From positions 24,484 through 88,483 of the forward strand of contig NZ_JABKCA010000008.1 in NCBI RefSeq assembly GCF_013166655.1: DNA of 64,000 nucleotides, given 5' to 3'. Under the pieces are notes generated by a model. It ran no database searches and was not told where the DNA came from. It worked only from the letters and a program-made list of their open reading frames with translations. Below, in pieces: positions 44,124-52,294 of the stretch; position 1 is the stretch's first letter; the number at the start of each line of letters is the position of its first letter. Source of the DNA: Lentimicrobium sp. L6. GTDB lineage: Bacteria > Bacteroidota > Bacteroidia > Bacteroidales > UBA12170. The position numbers and the translations under genes were made by a program.

Positions 44124-44990
44124 TTATTTAATATCTATAAGCTTCACATCAAAAAGAAGAGTAGTGTATGGAGGAATTTCGCCTCTACCTTCACCGTAAC
44201 CTAAATAGGAAGGAATAATAAAAGTAGCTTCCTCTCCTTTTCTCATCATTGAAATGCCTTCGTCCCAACCATTAATGACTTGCCCGTAGCCTATTTTAAA
44301 CTCAATAGGCTTACCTCTCGATACAGATGAATCAAAAACACGACCATCAAGAAACTTACCCGTATAATGAACTTTCACCGTTTGCCCTGCTCTTGGTTTT
44401 TTCCCAGTACTAGATTTAGTTGGAAGGAAATACAAACCTGTAGATGTAGGTTCTTGAGAAATATTATTATCCTTTATGTATTTTTCTATCGTTTTTGCTT
44501 CGGCATCTCTGGCTTGCTCACGTTTTTTAGCCTCTTGCATTTCTAATTGCTCCAGCGTTTGAATATCATGAAGCTTTACATGAAAAACGACTTTGCTTTC
44601 TTCAGTTACAAATTTAGGCAACTGTGTAAGTTTAGCATTCATCATTAAAAAACTATCAGCTCTTATTACAAAAGTTGCACTATCACCAATTCCCATTAAA
44701 GATAAAGCTTCATTAATATCACCAGCAAAAACAGGTTCTTCCAATCTCATTGGAAAAGTTTGTCCTTGAGCATCAAATAATAAAGAATCTTCATTAGTGA
44801 AATAAGTCATTTCAACTGTTAGATAATCACCTGACTTTGCTTTTGTAGACCCCTTATCCTCATGAATTTTATACAATAAACCACTATCGGCTTTATCGTA
44901 ACTCGCATATTCTCCTCTATTACACGAGAAAAACACCAATGTTACAATTGTAAACAACCCAATAATTCTTCTTTCCATTTTCAATATCAT
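44124..44990 (-). CDS. FKBP-type peptidyl-prolyl isomerase lipoprotein with two FKBP units
   Basis: This 288-residue lipoprotein (lipobox FFSC) has a degenerate N-terminal FKBP-like domain (about 28-145) and a conserved C-terminal FKBP domain (about 185-287). The latter carries VKVHYTGKFLDGRVFDSS, GQVINGWDEGISMM, PSYLGYGEGRG and IPPYTTLLFDVKL. The two are joined by a helical linker with many Glu/Lys. The start at 44990 overlaps the upstream stop codon as ATGA, a coupling arrangement. An ATG four codons later would also give a good signal peptide. It is the middle member of three FKBP lipoprotein genes. Confidence 0.88.
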   Translation of the reverse strand: MILKMERRIIGLFTIVTLVFFSCNRGEYASYDKADSGLLYKIHEDKGSTKAKSGDYLTVEMTYFTNEDSLLFDAQGQTFPMRLEEPVFAGDINEALSLMGIGDSATFVIRADSFLMMNAKLTQLPKFVTEESKVVFHVKLHDIQTLEQLEMQEAKKREQARDAEAKTIEKYIKDNNISQEPTSTGLYFLPTKSSTGKKPRAGQTVKVHYTGKFLDGRVFDSSVSRGKPIEFKIGYGQVINGWDEGISMMRKGEEATFIIPSYLGYGEGRGEIPPYTTLLFDVKLIDIK

Positions 44991-45514
44991 TTTAAATTAA
45001 CTAACTCTAAATCATATATGATGGTAGCTTTTTCTGGGATTTTATTCAAATCACCAAGCAATCCAAAAGCAAGATGCGAAGGTATAATAATTCTTGCACG
45101 GTCACCCACATGGAGTAATAATATACCTTCTTCTAAACCACTTTCTACCCTACCTTTTCCTATTAGAAACTCTTTTACCCCCTTTTCTTCAGAACGATAA
45201 ATCGTTTTCCCATTTAATAAGCTAATGGAGAAATTCAATACCGCAACTTTCCCTTTCTCGGCCTGAACTCCTCTCCCTTTTTTATAGATCTCATAAAACA
45301 AACCAGAGCCTGTTTCTGTCATTTTGTATTGATGACGAGCGATATAATCTATAATATTCTGTTCTTCAGCTTTTACCAAAAACTGATTGGTTTTAACTAA
45401 TTTGTCTTTAATAACTTTATTCGATAATCTATTTTTTGGTTTTTGATCGTTCTCATGGTTTTGGCAAGAAACCAAAGATAAAAGTATAATAAATATAAAG
45501 AAGGAAACTTTCAT
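44987..45514 (-). CDS. gldI: Single-domain FKBP lipoprotein, GldI-like
   Basis: This 175-residue lipoprotein (lipobox LVSC, Cys17) has one FKBP domain (about 75-175) containing GKVAVLNFSISLLNGKTIY and GLEEGILLLHVGDRARIIIPSHLAFG. Size, lipidation and position directly after a DHH phosphoesterase gene match GldI, a peptidyl-prolyl isomerase needed for gliding and type IX secretion in Flavobacterium. Key aromatic residues of the FKBP pocket are partly replaced, so activity may be weak. It starts 3 nt after the nrnA stop codon and ends in an ATGA overlap with the next FKBP gene. The gldI name rests on context plus family. Confidence 0.75.
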   Translation of the reverse strand: MKVSFFIFIILLSLVSCQNHENDQKPKNRLSNKVIKDKLVKTNQFLVKAEEQNIIDYIARHQYKMTETGSGLFYEIYKKGRGVQAEKGKVAVLNFSISLLNGKTIYRSEEKGVKEFLIGKGRVESGLEEGILLLHVGDRARIIIPSHLAFGLLGDLNKIPEKATIIYDLELVNLK

Positions 45515-45517
45515 CTC

Positions 45518-46540
45518 TTATTTATTCTTAGGGTTCATAATGAGAGCGGACATCTTTGTTTTTAGTTTTTCTATGGTTTCATCCATAGTTAATTTAGAAT
45601 TCCCTCCAGCAGCGTTTAAATGCCCTCCTCCATCAAAGTGATTTCTAGCTATCCCATTGATAGCAAAATCACCCTTAGATCTGAATGAAAGACGTATTTT
45701 ATCATTTCGGTGAGTTAATAAAATTGCTGCTTTCACTCCCTCAATAGATAAAGCATAATTGACTATACCTTCAGTATCACCCGATTGAAAGTGATATTTT
45801 TCCAATTCCTCCTTATGTAAACTGATATAGGCCCATTCTTCTTCCTTAATAACTACCAATTTTTCTGATAAAGCATAGCCTAGTAGTTTTAATCTATTAA
45901 GAGTATTATTACTATAAACTTTCTCATGAATACTCTTATCATCAATACCTGCTTTAACCAATTGGGCAGCTATAAGGTAGGGTGACTCGTCTACCATTCC
46001 ATAGCTAAAAGAGCCTGTATCAGTAATTAAACCAACATATAAACAGGTAGCTGCTTCTTGGTTAAGTAGGCTTCCATTTGACATTTCTTGAGTTAGATAA
46101 AAGGCGAGTTGAGCTGTTGAACAAGCTGATACATCACTAACATAGGCTTTAAAACCAGATTCAGGACTCGGGTGATGATCAATCATTATGTGATGCGCTT
46201 GATTAGCATTTTTAAGAGCTAAACTCATTTCATCTCCCGTTCTATGTATAGCATTATAGTCCACATGAAGAATGACATCGGCATTATTAATTATACGATC
46301 TGCTTTTGCTTTATCCTCTTGATATATACAAACTTCTTTATAGCTTGGCATCCAATTTAAAAAAGTTGGTGAAGGATCAGGTGAGATAATCTGACTTTCA
46401 ATTCCTATGGTTTTGAAGAAATGATAGAGGCCTAAGCAAGAGCCAAGTGTATCACCATCAGGATTAGAATGGGTACTAAGCACTAATTTTTTTGCTTTTT
46501 TTACATAAAGCTCTAATCCTTTATAGTCTTTGGTATTCAA
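45518..46540 (-). CDS. nrnA: DHH-family phosphoesterase (NrnA-like)
   Basis: This 340-residue DHH/DHHA1 protein probably degrades short oligoribonucleotides and the sulfate-assimilation by-product pAp. Motif I is STHSNPDGDTLGS, motif II is LHVDYNAIHR, motif III is the DHH signature in MIDHHPSP, motif IV is GLITDTGSF, and FDGGGHLNAAGG marks the DHHA1 domain near residues 302-313. It is the first gene of an operon with three FKBP lipoproteins and is divergent from ndk. The linkage of a DHH gene with gldI is common in Bacteroidota. Confidence 0.9.
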   Translation of the reverse strand: MNTKDYKGLELYVKKAKKLVLSTHSNPDGDTLGSCLGLYHFFKTIGIESQIISPDPSPTFLNWMPSYKEVCIYQEDKAKADRIINNADVILHVDYNAIHRTGDEMSLALKNANQAHHIMIDHHPSPESGFKAYVSDVSACSTAQLAFYLTQEMSNGSLLNQEAATCLYVGLITDTGSFSYGMVDESPYLIAAQLVKAGIDDKSIHEKVYSNNTLNRLKLLGYALSEKLVVIKEEEWAYISLHKEELEKYHFQSGDTEGIVNYALSIEGVKAAILLTHRNDKIRLSFRSKGDFAINGIARNHFDGGGHLNAAGGNSKLTMDETIEKLKTKMSALIMNPKNK

Positions 46541-46571
46541 TATGTTATGGTTTTTAATTATCTATTTAACG

Positions 46572-46579
46572 CAAAATTA
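46572..46579 (-). promoter_or_regulatory. Promoter -7 element (TAATTTTG, minus strand) for nrnA operon
   Basis: Exact TAnnTTTG match on the minus strand 32 nt before the nrnA start codon. It lies back to back with the ndk promoter element 44 bp away. Confidence 0.5.
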
Positions 46580-46622
46580 AAGTTTTTTAGCACAAAAAAT
46601 CTGTACACTCTATTATAAATTA

Positions 46623-46630
46623 TAATTTTG
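46623..46630 (+). promoter_or_regulatory. Promoter -7 element TAATTTTG for ndk
   Basis: Exact TAnnTTTG match 27 nt before the ndk start codon. Confidence 0.5.
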
Positions 46631-46656
46631 CAGCTTAATTAACAATAATTAAGACT

Positions 46657-47076
46657 ATGACAAGTAACAAAACCTTTACAATGATTAAACCTACAGCATA
46701 TAAGAATAATTGCTCTGGTAAAATCATCCAAAAAATTTATGAAGGCGGTTTTCATATTTCTGCCTTAAAAGTAACTAAATTATCAAAAGAAGATGCTCAG
46801 GAATTCTATGCTATCCATAAAGATAGGCCATTTTTTGACGGGCTAGTAGAATTTATGTCATCGGGACCGATTATCGCAGCTATTTTAGAAAAAGAAAATG
46901 CTGTTGAGGATTATAGAACACTTATTGGTGCTACGAATCCAGCAGAGGCTACTGAAGGGACCATTAGAAAAATGTGTGGAACCAGTATTGGAGAAAATGC
47001 GGTTCATGGCTCTGATAGTGATGATAATGCTGAAATAGAGTCTAAATTCTTCTTTTCAGGAAGAGAAAGATTCTAA
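46657..47076 (+). CDS. ndk: Nucleoside diphosphate kinase
   Basis: Ndk moves the gamma phosphate between nucleoside di- and triphosphates through a phosphohistidine. The 139-residue protein has the expected N-terminal FTMIKPTAY strand, Lys11, the Kpn-loop region and the catalytic His117 in NAVHGSDS, followed by the C-terminal [11 protein letters not shown] segment. Length is normal for bacterial enzymes. The gene is monocistronic between its own promoter element and a strong terminator. Confidence 0.96.
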   Translation: MTSNKTFTMIKPTAYKNNCSGKIIQKIYEGGFHISALKVTKLSKEDAQEFYAIHKDRPFFDGLVEFMSSGPIIAAILEKENAVEDYRTLIGATNPAEATEGTIRKMCGTSIGENAVHGSDSDDNAEIESKFFFSGRERF

Positions 47077-47102
47077 AAAGAATATAAAGGGCAATTTTAA
47101 GG

Positions 47103-47128
47103 AAGCGGACCATGTGTCCGCTTTTTTT
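47103..47128 (+). terminator. Terminator after ndk
   Basis: Perfect 8-bp stem AAGCGGAC / GTCCGCTT (47103-47110 / 47116-47123) with loop CATGT and a seven-T run. It lies four bases from the end of the converging XRE gene. Confidence 0.93.
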
Positions 47129-47132
47129 ATCT

Positions 47133-47663
47133 CTAAATTGAATGAAATATTTTAAAGCTATCGTCTTCATAAATAGCTATGAGCTGTACCATTTTCTTAG
47201 TGGAGGACTGTTGAATTAAGCTATTAACCATGACTTTATTTACATTACTCTGATTGGTATCTACCGTTTCTTTTTGTTCTGGTATAACTCCAGTAACTTT
47301 TCTTTTCTCGTAAGGCTCTTTTATTTCCTCCTTTAAGTTCTGAACAGGAGATTCAATTGGCTTTTCCTTCTTCTTTTCTTTTTGTGTTGAATCCTCCAAT
47401 TTAAAATCTTCCTGCTTAAAATCCTCTAGGAATAAGGAAGGATTTTGAAGATTTGATTTTAGCATTTCACCATGCCCCACTAATAGCCATGATTCATTAA
47501 TCTCAGGATATGATTCCAATATCTTTAAAACAAAATCGAGTGAAGGTTTATTCCTACCCGATAGGATATGCGAAATACCTGAACGTTGCACTCCAATACT
47601 TAAAGCCAATTGAGCAGGACTTAAATTCTTCACGGACAATAATAATTTTATTCTTTCTATCAT
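47133..47663 (-). CDS. XRE-family helix-turn-helix regulator with disordered tail
   Basis: This 176-residue protein has an N-terminal XRE/Cro-type HTH (about 1-68: NLSPAQLALSIGVQRSGISHILSGRNKPS). A long charged segment (about 75-150) rich in Lys/Glu and a short hydrophobic C-terminus (VQLIAIYEDDSFKIF) follow. The HTH-plus-linker design recurs in Bacteroidota as single-copy regulators of unknown target. Its predicted -7 element ends only 5 nt before the start codon, suggesting a leaderless transcript. A palindromic box overlaps that promoter and three more lie upstream, which suggests autoregulation. Confidence 0.8.
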   Translation of the reverse strand: MIERIKLLLSVKNLSPAQLALSIGVQRSGISHILSGRNKPSLDFVLKILESYPEINESWLLVGHGEMLKSNLQNPSLFLEDFKQEDFKLEDSTQKEKKKEKPIESPVQNLKEEIKEPYEKRKVTGVIPEQKETVDTNQSNVNKVMVNSLIQQSSTKKMVQLIAIYEDDSFKIFHSI

Positions 47664-47664
47664 G

Positions 47665-47676
47665 TTACAAATGTAT
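47665..47676. promoter_or_regulatory. Palindromic box 1 (TTACAAATGTAT), overlaps XRE promoter
   Basis: First of four TTACA-N2-TGTA palindromes. It overlaps the minus-strand -7 element (47668-47675) and lies 2 bp from the start codon of the XRE gene, where a bound repressor would block RNA polymerase. Confidence 0.5.
47668..47675 (-). promoter_or_regulatory. Promoter -7 element (TACATTTG, minus strand) for the XRE gene
   Basis: Exact TAnnTTTG match on the minus strand. It ends 5 nt before the ATG at 47663, so the mRNA would be leaderless or nearly so. Confidence 0.5.
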
Positions 47677-47738
47677 ACTCTCGCTATTTGATTACAATAT
47701 TAAACTCATAAGTGCATCAACAAAAGTAATTATAATTG

Positions 47739-47754
47739 ATTTACAATTGTAAAT
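47739..47754. promoter_or_regulatory. Palindromic box 2 (16-bp perfect palindrome)
   Basis: ATTTACAATTGTAAAT is a perfect 16-bp palindrome containing the TTACA-N2-TGTAA core. Its centre lies 76 bp from the centre of box 1. Confidence 0.5.
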
Positions 47755-48016
47755 ATTTTAAAAATACAATGAAATTAAATATAAGCTACAACCTTGTTCG
47801 CTTATAGCCTTCTCTAATAGTATAAATAAAGCTTTTCAATAGATATACTATAATAATGGTGATACCTGACAAATATTTAAACTTTAACTATAAATAACTA
47901 ATGTAAATATCAGGAATACTGTATCATAAACGGTGATAAATATTTATTCAGTCCTATTTTGAGCTTTTTACTTAGCTAAACAATAATTTCGTGAAAATAC
48001 TGGATAATACAGTGCG

Positions 48017-48028
48017 TTACATCTGTAT
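48017..48028. promoter_or_regulatory. Palindromic box 3 (TTACATCTGTAT)
   Basis: Third copy of the TTACA-N2-TGTA pattern, with an imperfect last base. Its centre lies 36 bp from box 4. Confidence 0.45.
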
Positions 48029-48052
48029 CGCTCCCTAATCATATCTTGTAGC

Positions 48053-48064
48053 TTACATATGTAA
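48053..48064. promoter_or_regulatory. Palindromic box 4 (TTACATATGTAA)
   Basis: Perfect 12-bp palindrome with the same TTACA-N2-TGTAA layout. It lies just before the terminator of the carbamate kinase gene. Confidence 0.5.
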
Positions 48065-48067
48065 ACA

Positions 48068-48104
48068 CAAAAAAGCCGATAAGGTTTCCCCTATCGGCTT
48101 TTTT
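48068..48104. terminator. Terminator after the carbamate kinase gene
   Basis: Stem AAAAAAGCCGATA / TATCGGCTTTTTT with a roughly 10-nt loop, flanked by A- and T-runs. It works in both directions but mainly ends arcC on the minus strand. Confidence 0.92.
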
Positions 48105-48123
48105 ATAGTATAGTTTTTTATTC

Positions 48124-49068
48124 CTAGTTCAGTACAATTCTTGTTCCCGAATCAGGTTTTCCAAGTTCGTTAGCAGTGGTAATAATACAACGTTTTCCAC
48201 CATTCTCTACAAATTCAACAGCTGCTCTAACTTTTGGAGCCATGCTACCTTCAGCAAAATGGCCTTCTGCCAAATACTGCTTGGCTTGTTTTACAGTAAT
48301 TCTATCAAGAGCTTTTTGTTCAGGAGTATTAAAATTAATATAAACCTGAGGAATATCTGTTAGAATATAAAATTCGTCAGCTCTAATTTGAGCAGCAAGC
48401 ATACTACAAGCTAAATCTTTATCGATAACAGCATCAATACCTTCTAACTTTTGGCGTTCAGCATAGAAGACAGGAATTCCTCCCCCACCAACAGCAACAA
48501 CAATCTGACCATCCCTTGCCAATTTCTCAATAGACTTCCTATTGTTAATGCGCACTGGACGAGGGGAAGCTACAACTTTTCGCCATCCACGACCTCTTGG
48601 ATCTTCATGGAATTGAGAACCATTTTCCTTATTAATCTTTTCTGATTCTTCTTTTGTATAATAAGGACCAATAGGTTTGGTTGGATTCTGAAAAGCTTGG
48701 TCATCTTTATCTACCAATACTTGGGTTATAATTGTAATGATGTCGCGTTCTAAATCTTCTTTATACAACACGTTTCTCATTTGCTGCTCTATCATATATC
48801 CAATAGAACCTTGTGTTTCAGCAACAGCAACATCTATAGGCAATTTAGGTACACCGAAAACTTTCTCACCACCTTCGTGTTGTAGTAATACATTACCAAC
48901 TTGAGGTCCATTTCCGTGGCCAATAACGATATCGTAACCGGCTTTAATCAAATCAACCAAATGAGAACAAGTCTCATAAACATTACTTTCTTGCTCTGAA
49001 ATGGTACCTTTCTGACCACTTCTGAGAAGTGCGTTGCCTCCAAAGGCAATAACAGCTAATTTGTTCAT
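48124..49068 (-). CDS. arcC: Carbamate kinase
   Basis: It makes ATP from carbamoyl phosphate and ADP, the last step of arginine deiminase-type fermentation, or runs in reverse. The 314-residue amino-acid-kinase fold shows AFGGNALLRSG (8-18), GHGNGPQVGN, the VVAVGGGGIPV loop and DKDLACSMLA. Length is normal. No arcA, arcB or purine-degradation genes are adjacent. A divergent DASS transporter lies 200 bp away. It could therefore serve arginine, agmatine or allantoin breakdown encoded elsewhere. Confidence 0.94.
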   Translation of the reverse strand: MNKLAVIAFGGNALLRSGQKGTISEQESNVYETCSHLVDLIKAGYDIVIGHGNGPQVGNVLLQHEGGEKVFGVPKLPIDVAVAETQGSIGYMIEQQMRNVLYKEDLERDIITIITQVLVDKDDQAFQNPTKPIGPYYTKEESEKINKENGSQFHEDPRGRGWRKVVASPRPVRINNRKSIEKLARDGQIVVAVGGGGIPVFYAERQKLEGIDAVIDKDLACSMLAAQIRADEFYILTDIPQVYINFNTPEQKALDRITVKQAKQYLAEGHFAEGSMAPKVRAAVEFVENGGKRCIITTANELGKPDSGTRIVLN

Positions 49069-49215
49069 ATTTAAATTCTTAAATGTTATATTATATTCTT
49101 ATAGAAAAAGAGAGCGAATATATAAAAATTTAATAGCAAGCAATGCTTTAGGCCTATAATTGAGTGTTTTTACTAGTATATTAATAGTTATTCTATTTTT
49201 ATGAAAGCTAAACCA

Positions 49216-49246
49216 TTGTTTTTCTGCAACTTATTACTTATGTTTG
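49216..49246 (+). promoter_or_regulatory. Promoter of the DASS transporter gene
   Basis: -33 TTG (49216-49218), a 20-nt spacer and the exact -7 element TATGTTTG (49239-49246), 23 nt before the start codon. It is one of the best promoter matches in the window. Confidence 0.75.
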
Positions 49247-49268
49247 TTAAGCAAAAACACATTTAAAT

Positions 49269-50771
49269 ATGAAAAAAAAGCTAAATGCCAAGACCATAGG
49301 CCTTTTATTAGGTCCCATTTTGGCGATTATTGTTTTATTTTTCGACCTAGATCCTGAAAACAGAGTCGTAACCTATACCCTTTCAGTTGCTGTTTTAATG
49401 GCTGTTTGGTGGATTACACAGGCTGTTCCGATTTCTGTAACTAGCCTTTTGCCAGTGGGATTATTTCCTCTCTTTGGTATTATGAATGGGAAAACAGTTT
49501 CTTCGACCTATTTTAATCATGTCATCTTTTTATTTATTGGTGGTTTTTTGGTGGCTTTGGCCATGGAGAAATGGAATTTACATAAACGAATAGCATTAAA
49601 AATACTGATGAAAGTGGGAAATAAACCAGCGAATATCTTATTTGGTTTTATGCTTGCCACTGCTTTTTTAAGTATGTGGATGTCGAACACAGCTACTAGC
49701 ATGATGATGATTCCTATTGTATTATCTGTTATTCATGGATTGAAATTAGATAAATTAAAAGGTAAATTTCAGATTGCCTTATTACTTGGAATAGCCTATT
49801 CTGCTAGTATTGGTGGCATTGCTACATTGGTGGGTACTCCTCCAAATCTATCCTTCAGTAGAATATATAATATTATATTTCCACTAGCTCCAGAAATCAA
49901 CTTCATCTCATGGTTTATATTTGCCTTACCCCTAACTATTGTTCTTTTTATCATCATCTTTTTTTGGCTATTGTATTTATACCATCCTGGTAAGGATTGG
50001 AATAATACTTCCAAAGAAGTATTTAAAACAGAATATAAAAAGTTAGGGAAATCGAGTTTTGAAGAAAAAGTAGTTTTTACCATTTTTGTAAGCATGGCCT
50101 TATTATGGATTACCCATAGTGGTATCAATTTGGGAGGATTCAGCATACCGGGTTGGAGTGAATTATTTCCCGAACCTTCTTTTATTAATGACGGAACCAT
50201 AGCCATATTATTGTCGAGTACACTTTTTCTTATTCCGACTAAAAAAGGACAGCATAGAATATTAGAGAGCGATGTAATAGCTAAACTTCCTTGGAGAATT
50301 GTACTTTTATTTGGTGGAGGCTTTGCTTTAGCTAGTGGGTTTACAGAATCAGGATTATCCATGTGGTTTGGAGAATCATTAAGCTGGGTCAGTTCCTATC
50401 CTCCACTATTTGTGGTTATTATCATCACATTACTCATGTCTTTTTTAACAGAACTAACTTCGAATACTGCTACTACTGAGATGCTATTACCCATATTAGC
50501 AGGCTTGGCCGTGAGTATCCAAATCAATCCTCTATTGTTTATGTTGCCTGCTACATTAGCTGCATCACTAGCCTTTATGCTACCAGTTGCCACGCCACCA
50601 AATGCCATTGTCTTTGGAACAAATAGAATTCAGATAAAGGATATGATTAGAACAGGTTTCTTAATTAATATTATTGCTGTGATTATTGTGAGTTTATGGG
50701 TTTACTTCTTCGGCTCTTTTGCGTTTAGTCAGGATATGTTGAATTTTCCAGAATGGGCCATTGTAAATTAA
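49269..50771 (+). CDS. DASS-family (SLC13) sodium:anion symporter
   Basis: This 500-residue inner membrane protein has about 11-12 hydrophobic segments. The two DASS signature SNT motifs are present (MSNTATSMMMIP and TSNTATTEMLLP), each in a re-entrant hairpin, together with GGIATLVGTPPN and PVATPPNAIVFGTN. Family members import di- and tricarboxylates such as succinate and malate, or sulfate, with Na+. The sequence most resembles dicarboxylate carriers, but substrate cannot be fixed by eye. It has its own promoter, is divergent from arcC and is followed by a TetR regulator gene on the same strand. Confidence 0.92.
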   Translation: MKKKLNAKTIGLLLGPILAIIVLFFDLDPENRVVTYTLSVAVLMAVWWITQAVPISVTSLLPVGLFPLFGIMNGKTVSSTYFNHVIFLFIGGFLVALAMEKWNLHKRIALKILMKVGNKPANILFGFMLATAFLSMWMSNTATSMMMIPIVLSVIHGLKLDKLKGKFQIALLLGIAYSASIGGIATLVGTPPNLSFSRIYNIIFPLAPEINFISWFIFALPLTIVLFIIIFFWLLYLYHPGKDWNNTSKEVFKTEYKKLGKSSFEEKVVFTIFVSMALLWITHSGINLGGFSIPGWSELFPEPSFINDGTIAILLSSTLFLIPTKKGQHRILESDVIAKLPWRIVLLFGGGFALASGFTESGLSMWFGESLSWVSSYPPLFVVIIITLLMSFLTELTSNTATTEMLLPILAGLAVSIQINPLLFMLPATLAASLAFMLPVATPPNAIVFGTNRIQIKDMIRTGFLINIIAVIIVSLWVYFFGSFAFSQDMLNFPEWAIVN

Positions 50772-50832
50772 TTCAAGGCAAATTAATCTTAAATTAATCC
50801 ATCTAAAGTGCTGCTGCATTAATTATTATAAA

Positions 50833-50840
50833 TATATTTG
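50833..50840 (+). promoter_or_regulatory. Promoter -7 element TATATTTG for the TetR gene
   Basis: Exact TAnnTTTG match 53 nt before the start codon. No clear -33 TTG. Confidence 0.45.
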
Positions 50841-50892
50841 CATTATTAGAACTCTTTACTCTTTTAGTCGAAATTTTAAATATTCAAATTTA

Positions 50893-51477
50893 ATGGGCAA
50901 TAAAACCAAAGTACGCGAGAAAATTATAGATGTAGCCAGAGCCGTTTTTGCTAAATATGGTTATAAAAAAACTACAATGGATGATATAGCTGAAGGAGCT
51001 CAAAAAGGCAAAAGTAGTATCTACTATTATTTTAAAAGTAAGGAAGAGATTTATGAAGCAGTGGTAGAAACGGAATCTGGTTTGCTATTTGATGATATTA
51101 TGCGTAAAATAGACCAACCCATTCCTGCCAAGGAAAAATTCAGACTCTATGTATTTACTCGATTAAATAAAATTAGAGAATTATCTAATTTCTATGATGT
51201 GCTGGAGAATAATTTTATTCGAAACATGGATTTTATTGAAAAACTTCAAAACAAATATCATCAAAAGGAAATCAGTATTTTACAAAGCATATTATCGGAA
51301 GGGGTAAAAAGTAGAGAGTTTAATATTCAAGATACTGAGATTGCCGCTATTGCATTGGTAACAGCCATAAAGGGTTTGGAGGCTCCTCTCTTGATTAAAG
51401 GAGCAAAAAAGAATTTAGAAAGACGAGTGGATTATGTTTTGAAGATTCTTTTTTATGGAATTATGAGACGTGGATAA
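50893..51477 (+). CDS. TetR/AcrR-family transcriptional regulator
   Basis: This 194-residue regulator has an N-terminal TetR HTH (about 8-55: TTMDDIAEGAQKGKSSIYYYFKSKEEIYEAV) and a helical C-terminal ligand/dimer domain with no recognisable subfamily motif. Targets are unknown. It follows the DASS gene by 121 nt but has its own promoter element, and it converges on the GH16-like gene with only 13 bp between. Regulation of the DASS gene is possible but not supported by any operator that I could find. Confidence 0.88.
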   Translation: MGNKTKVREKIIDVARAVFAKYGYKKTTMDDIAEGAQKGKSSIYYYFKSKEEIYEAVVETESGLLFDDIMRKIDQPIPAKEKFRLYVFTRLNKIRELSNFYDVLENNFIRNMDFIEKLQNKYHQKEISILQSILSEGVKSREFNIQDTEIAAIALVTAIKGLEAPLLIKGAKKNLERRVDYVLKILFYGIMRRG

Positions 51478-51490
51478 AACACAACCTTTC

Positions 51491-52210
51491 TTATTCAAAA
51501 TCAAAACTATCAAAGAGGACCTCATTCTTTCTTATCGGTAGTTGCTCCCCCACAAATGACAAATTTTCAAGACTATTGTGTACTGAAAAAGTGATTTTGG
51601 TTTTGATCTTGGTTTGTAAAGTTTTGACCAAAATATCATTGATATACCATTTCACTAAGTAATGTCCTCTTCTACCTTTTTCCAAAGTCATTTTAAAAAG
51701 GTGCCACTTTTCCGATTCAATTAAAAAACGTTCTGAATGATGTGGTTTATTTTGAGAAGTACAATATACTATCACTTCATTTGGGTTTGCTGATAAATCA
51801 TTACGATGTTTCCTTGTTCCTGATCCAACTTCAAAATCCAGCTCATATTCCATCTCTCCAGAATGATACAAAAAAGCTCCAATATTACATTGGTCGTTTA
51901 AATTGAAGTTTGGCACAAAGATTCTCCACTCATAAGTACCCTGTCCAAAATCACTCCTTTTCGATTTTACCTTCACCCTATCTTTAGTTTGCGGTCTAGT
52001 CATTATCTTCAAATGACCATCCTCTAGATAGTATGAGCTTGGACTATTCATAGAGTCATCTTCCCAGTAATTATCGAAATGATTTTGCATGTCAAAATTT
52101 TCATGGAATGTCATGCTCTTTTTAACGGAAGCATCTAGGGGACCTCTTATCAAATGGCAAGAGGAAAAAAATATGGCAATAATAAATATGAAACCAATCC
52201 TATAATTCAT
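51491..52210 (-). CDS. GH16-like concanavalin-fold lipoprotein
   Basis: This 239-residue lipoprotein (lipobox FSSC near residue 18) has a beta-jelly-roll resembling family 16 glycoside hydrolases and laminarinase-like lectins: YEWRIFVPN, then ELDFEVGSG, which fits the ExDxxE-type catalytic motif of the family. The two acidic residues and the Asp are present, so hydrolysis of a beta-glucan-like polymer is possible. Overall similarity is limited, and a pure binding role cannot be excluded. I chose the ATG at 52210, where the lipoprotein signal begins; the frame opens at an ATG 39 nt earlier. It lies 84 bp from the SRPBCC gene on the same strand. Confidence 0.7.
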   Translation of the reverse strand: MNYRIGFIFIIAIFFSSCHLIRGPLDASVKKSMTFHENFDMQNHFDNYWEDDSMNSPSSYYLEDGHLKIMTRPQTKDRVKVKSKRSDFGQGTYEWRIFVPNFNLNDQCNIGAFLYHSGEMEYELDFEVGSGTRKHRNDLSANPNEVIVYCTSQNKPHHSERFLIESEKWHLFKMTLEKGRRGHYLVKWYINDILVKTLQTKIKTKITFSVHNSLENLSFVGEQLPIRKNEVLFDSFDFE

Positions 52211-52294
52211 GGGTAAAATAAAATTTTTTAGTGAATAATTATTACTCAAAAAAGTGGGGAATTTGAAACAATATAGATGGAAATCTAAATAAGG

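Larger units (their letters stand above)
47677..48067. other. Gene-free regulatory region upstream of the XRE gene
   Basis: About 390 bp with no ORF of note. It contains three further palindromes of the XRE promoter type (47741-47752, 48017-48028, 48053-48064). A stem CCTGA...TCAGG (47865-47869 / 47910-47914) is flanked by matching AAATATTT-like arms. The motif GGTGATA with AAATATTTA nearby appears twice (about 47859 and 47932). Its purpose is unknown; it might hold an untranslated RNA. Confidence 0.4.

Noticed and set aside
49796..50362. Long antisense open frame opposite the transporter gene
   Set aside because: The plus strand encodes a complete DASS transporter with signature motifs. The antisense frame shows no family motif or promoter.
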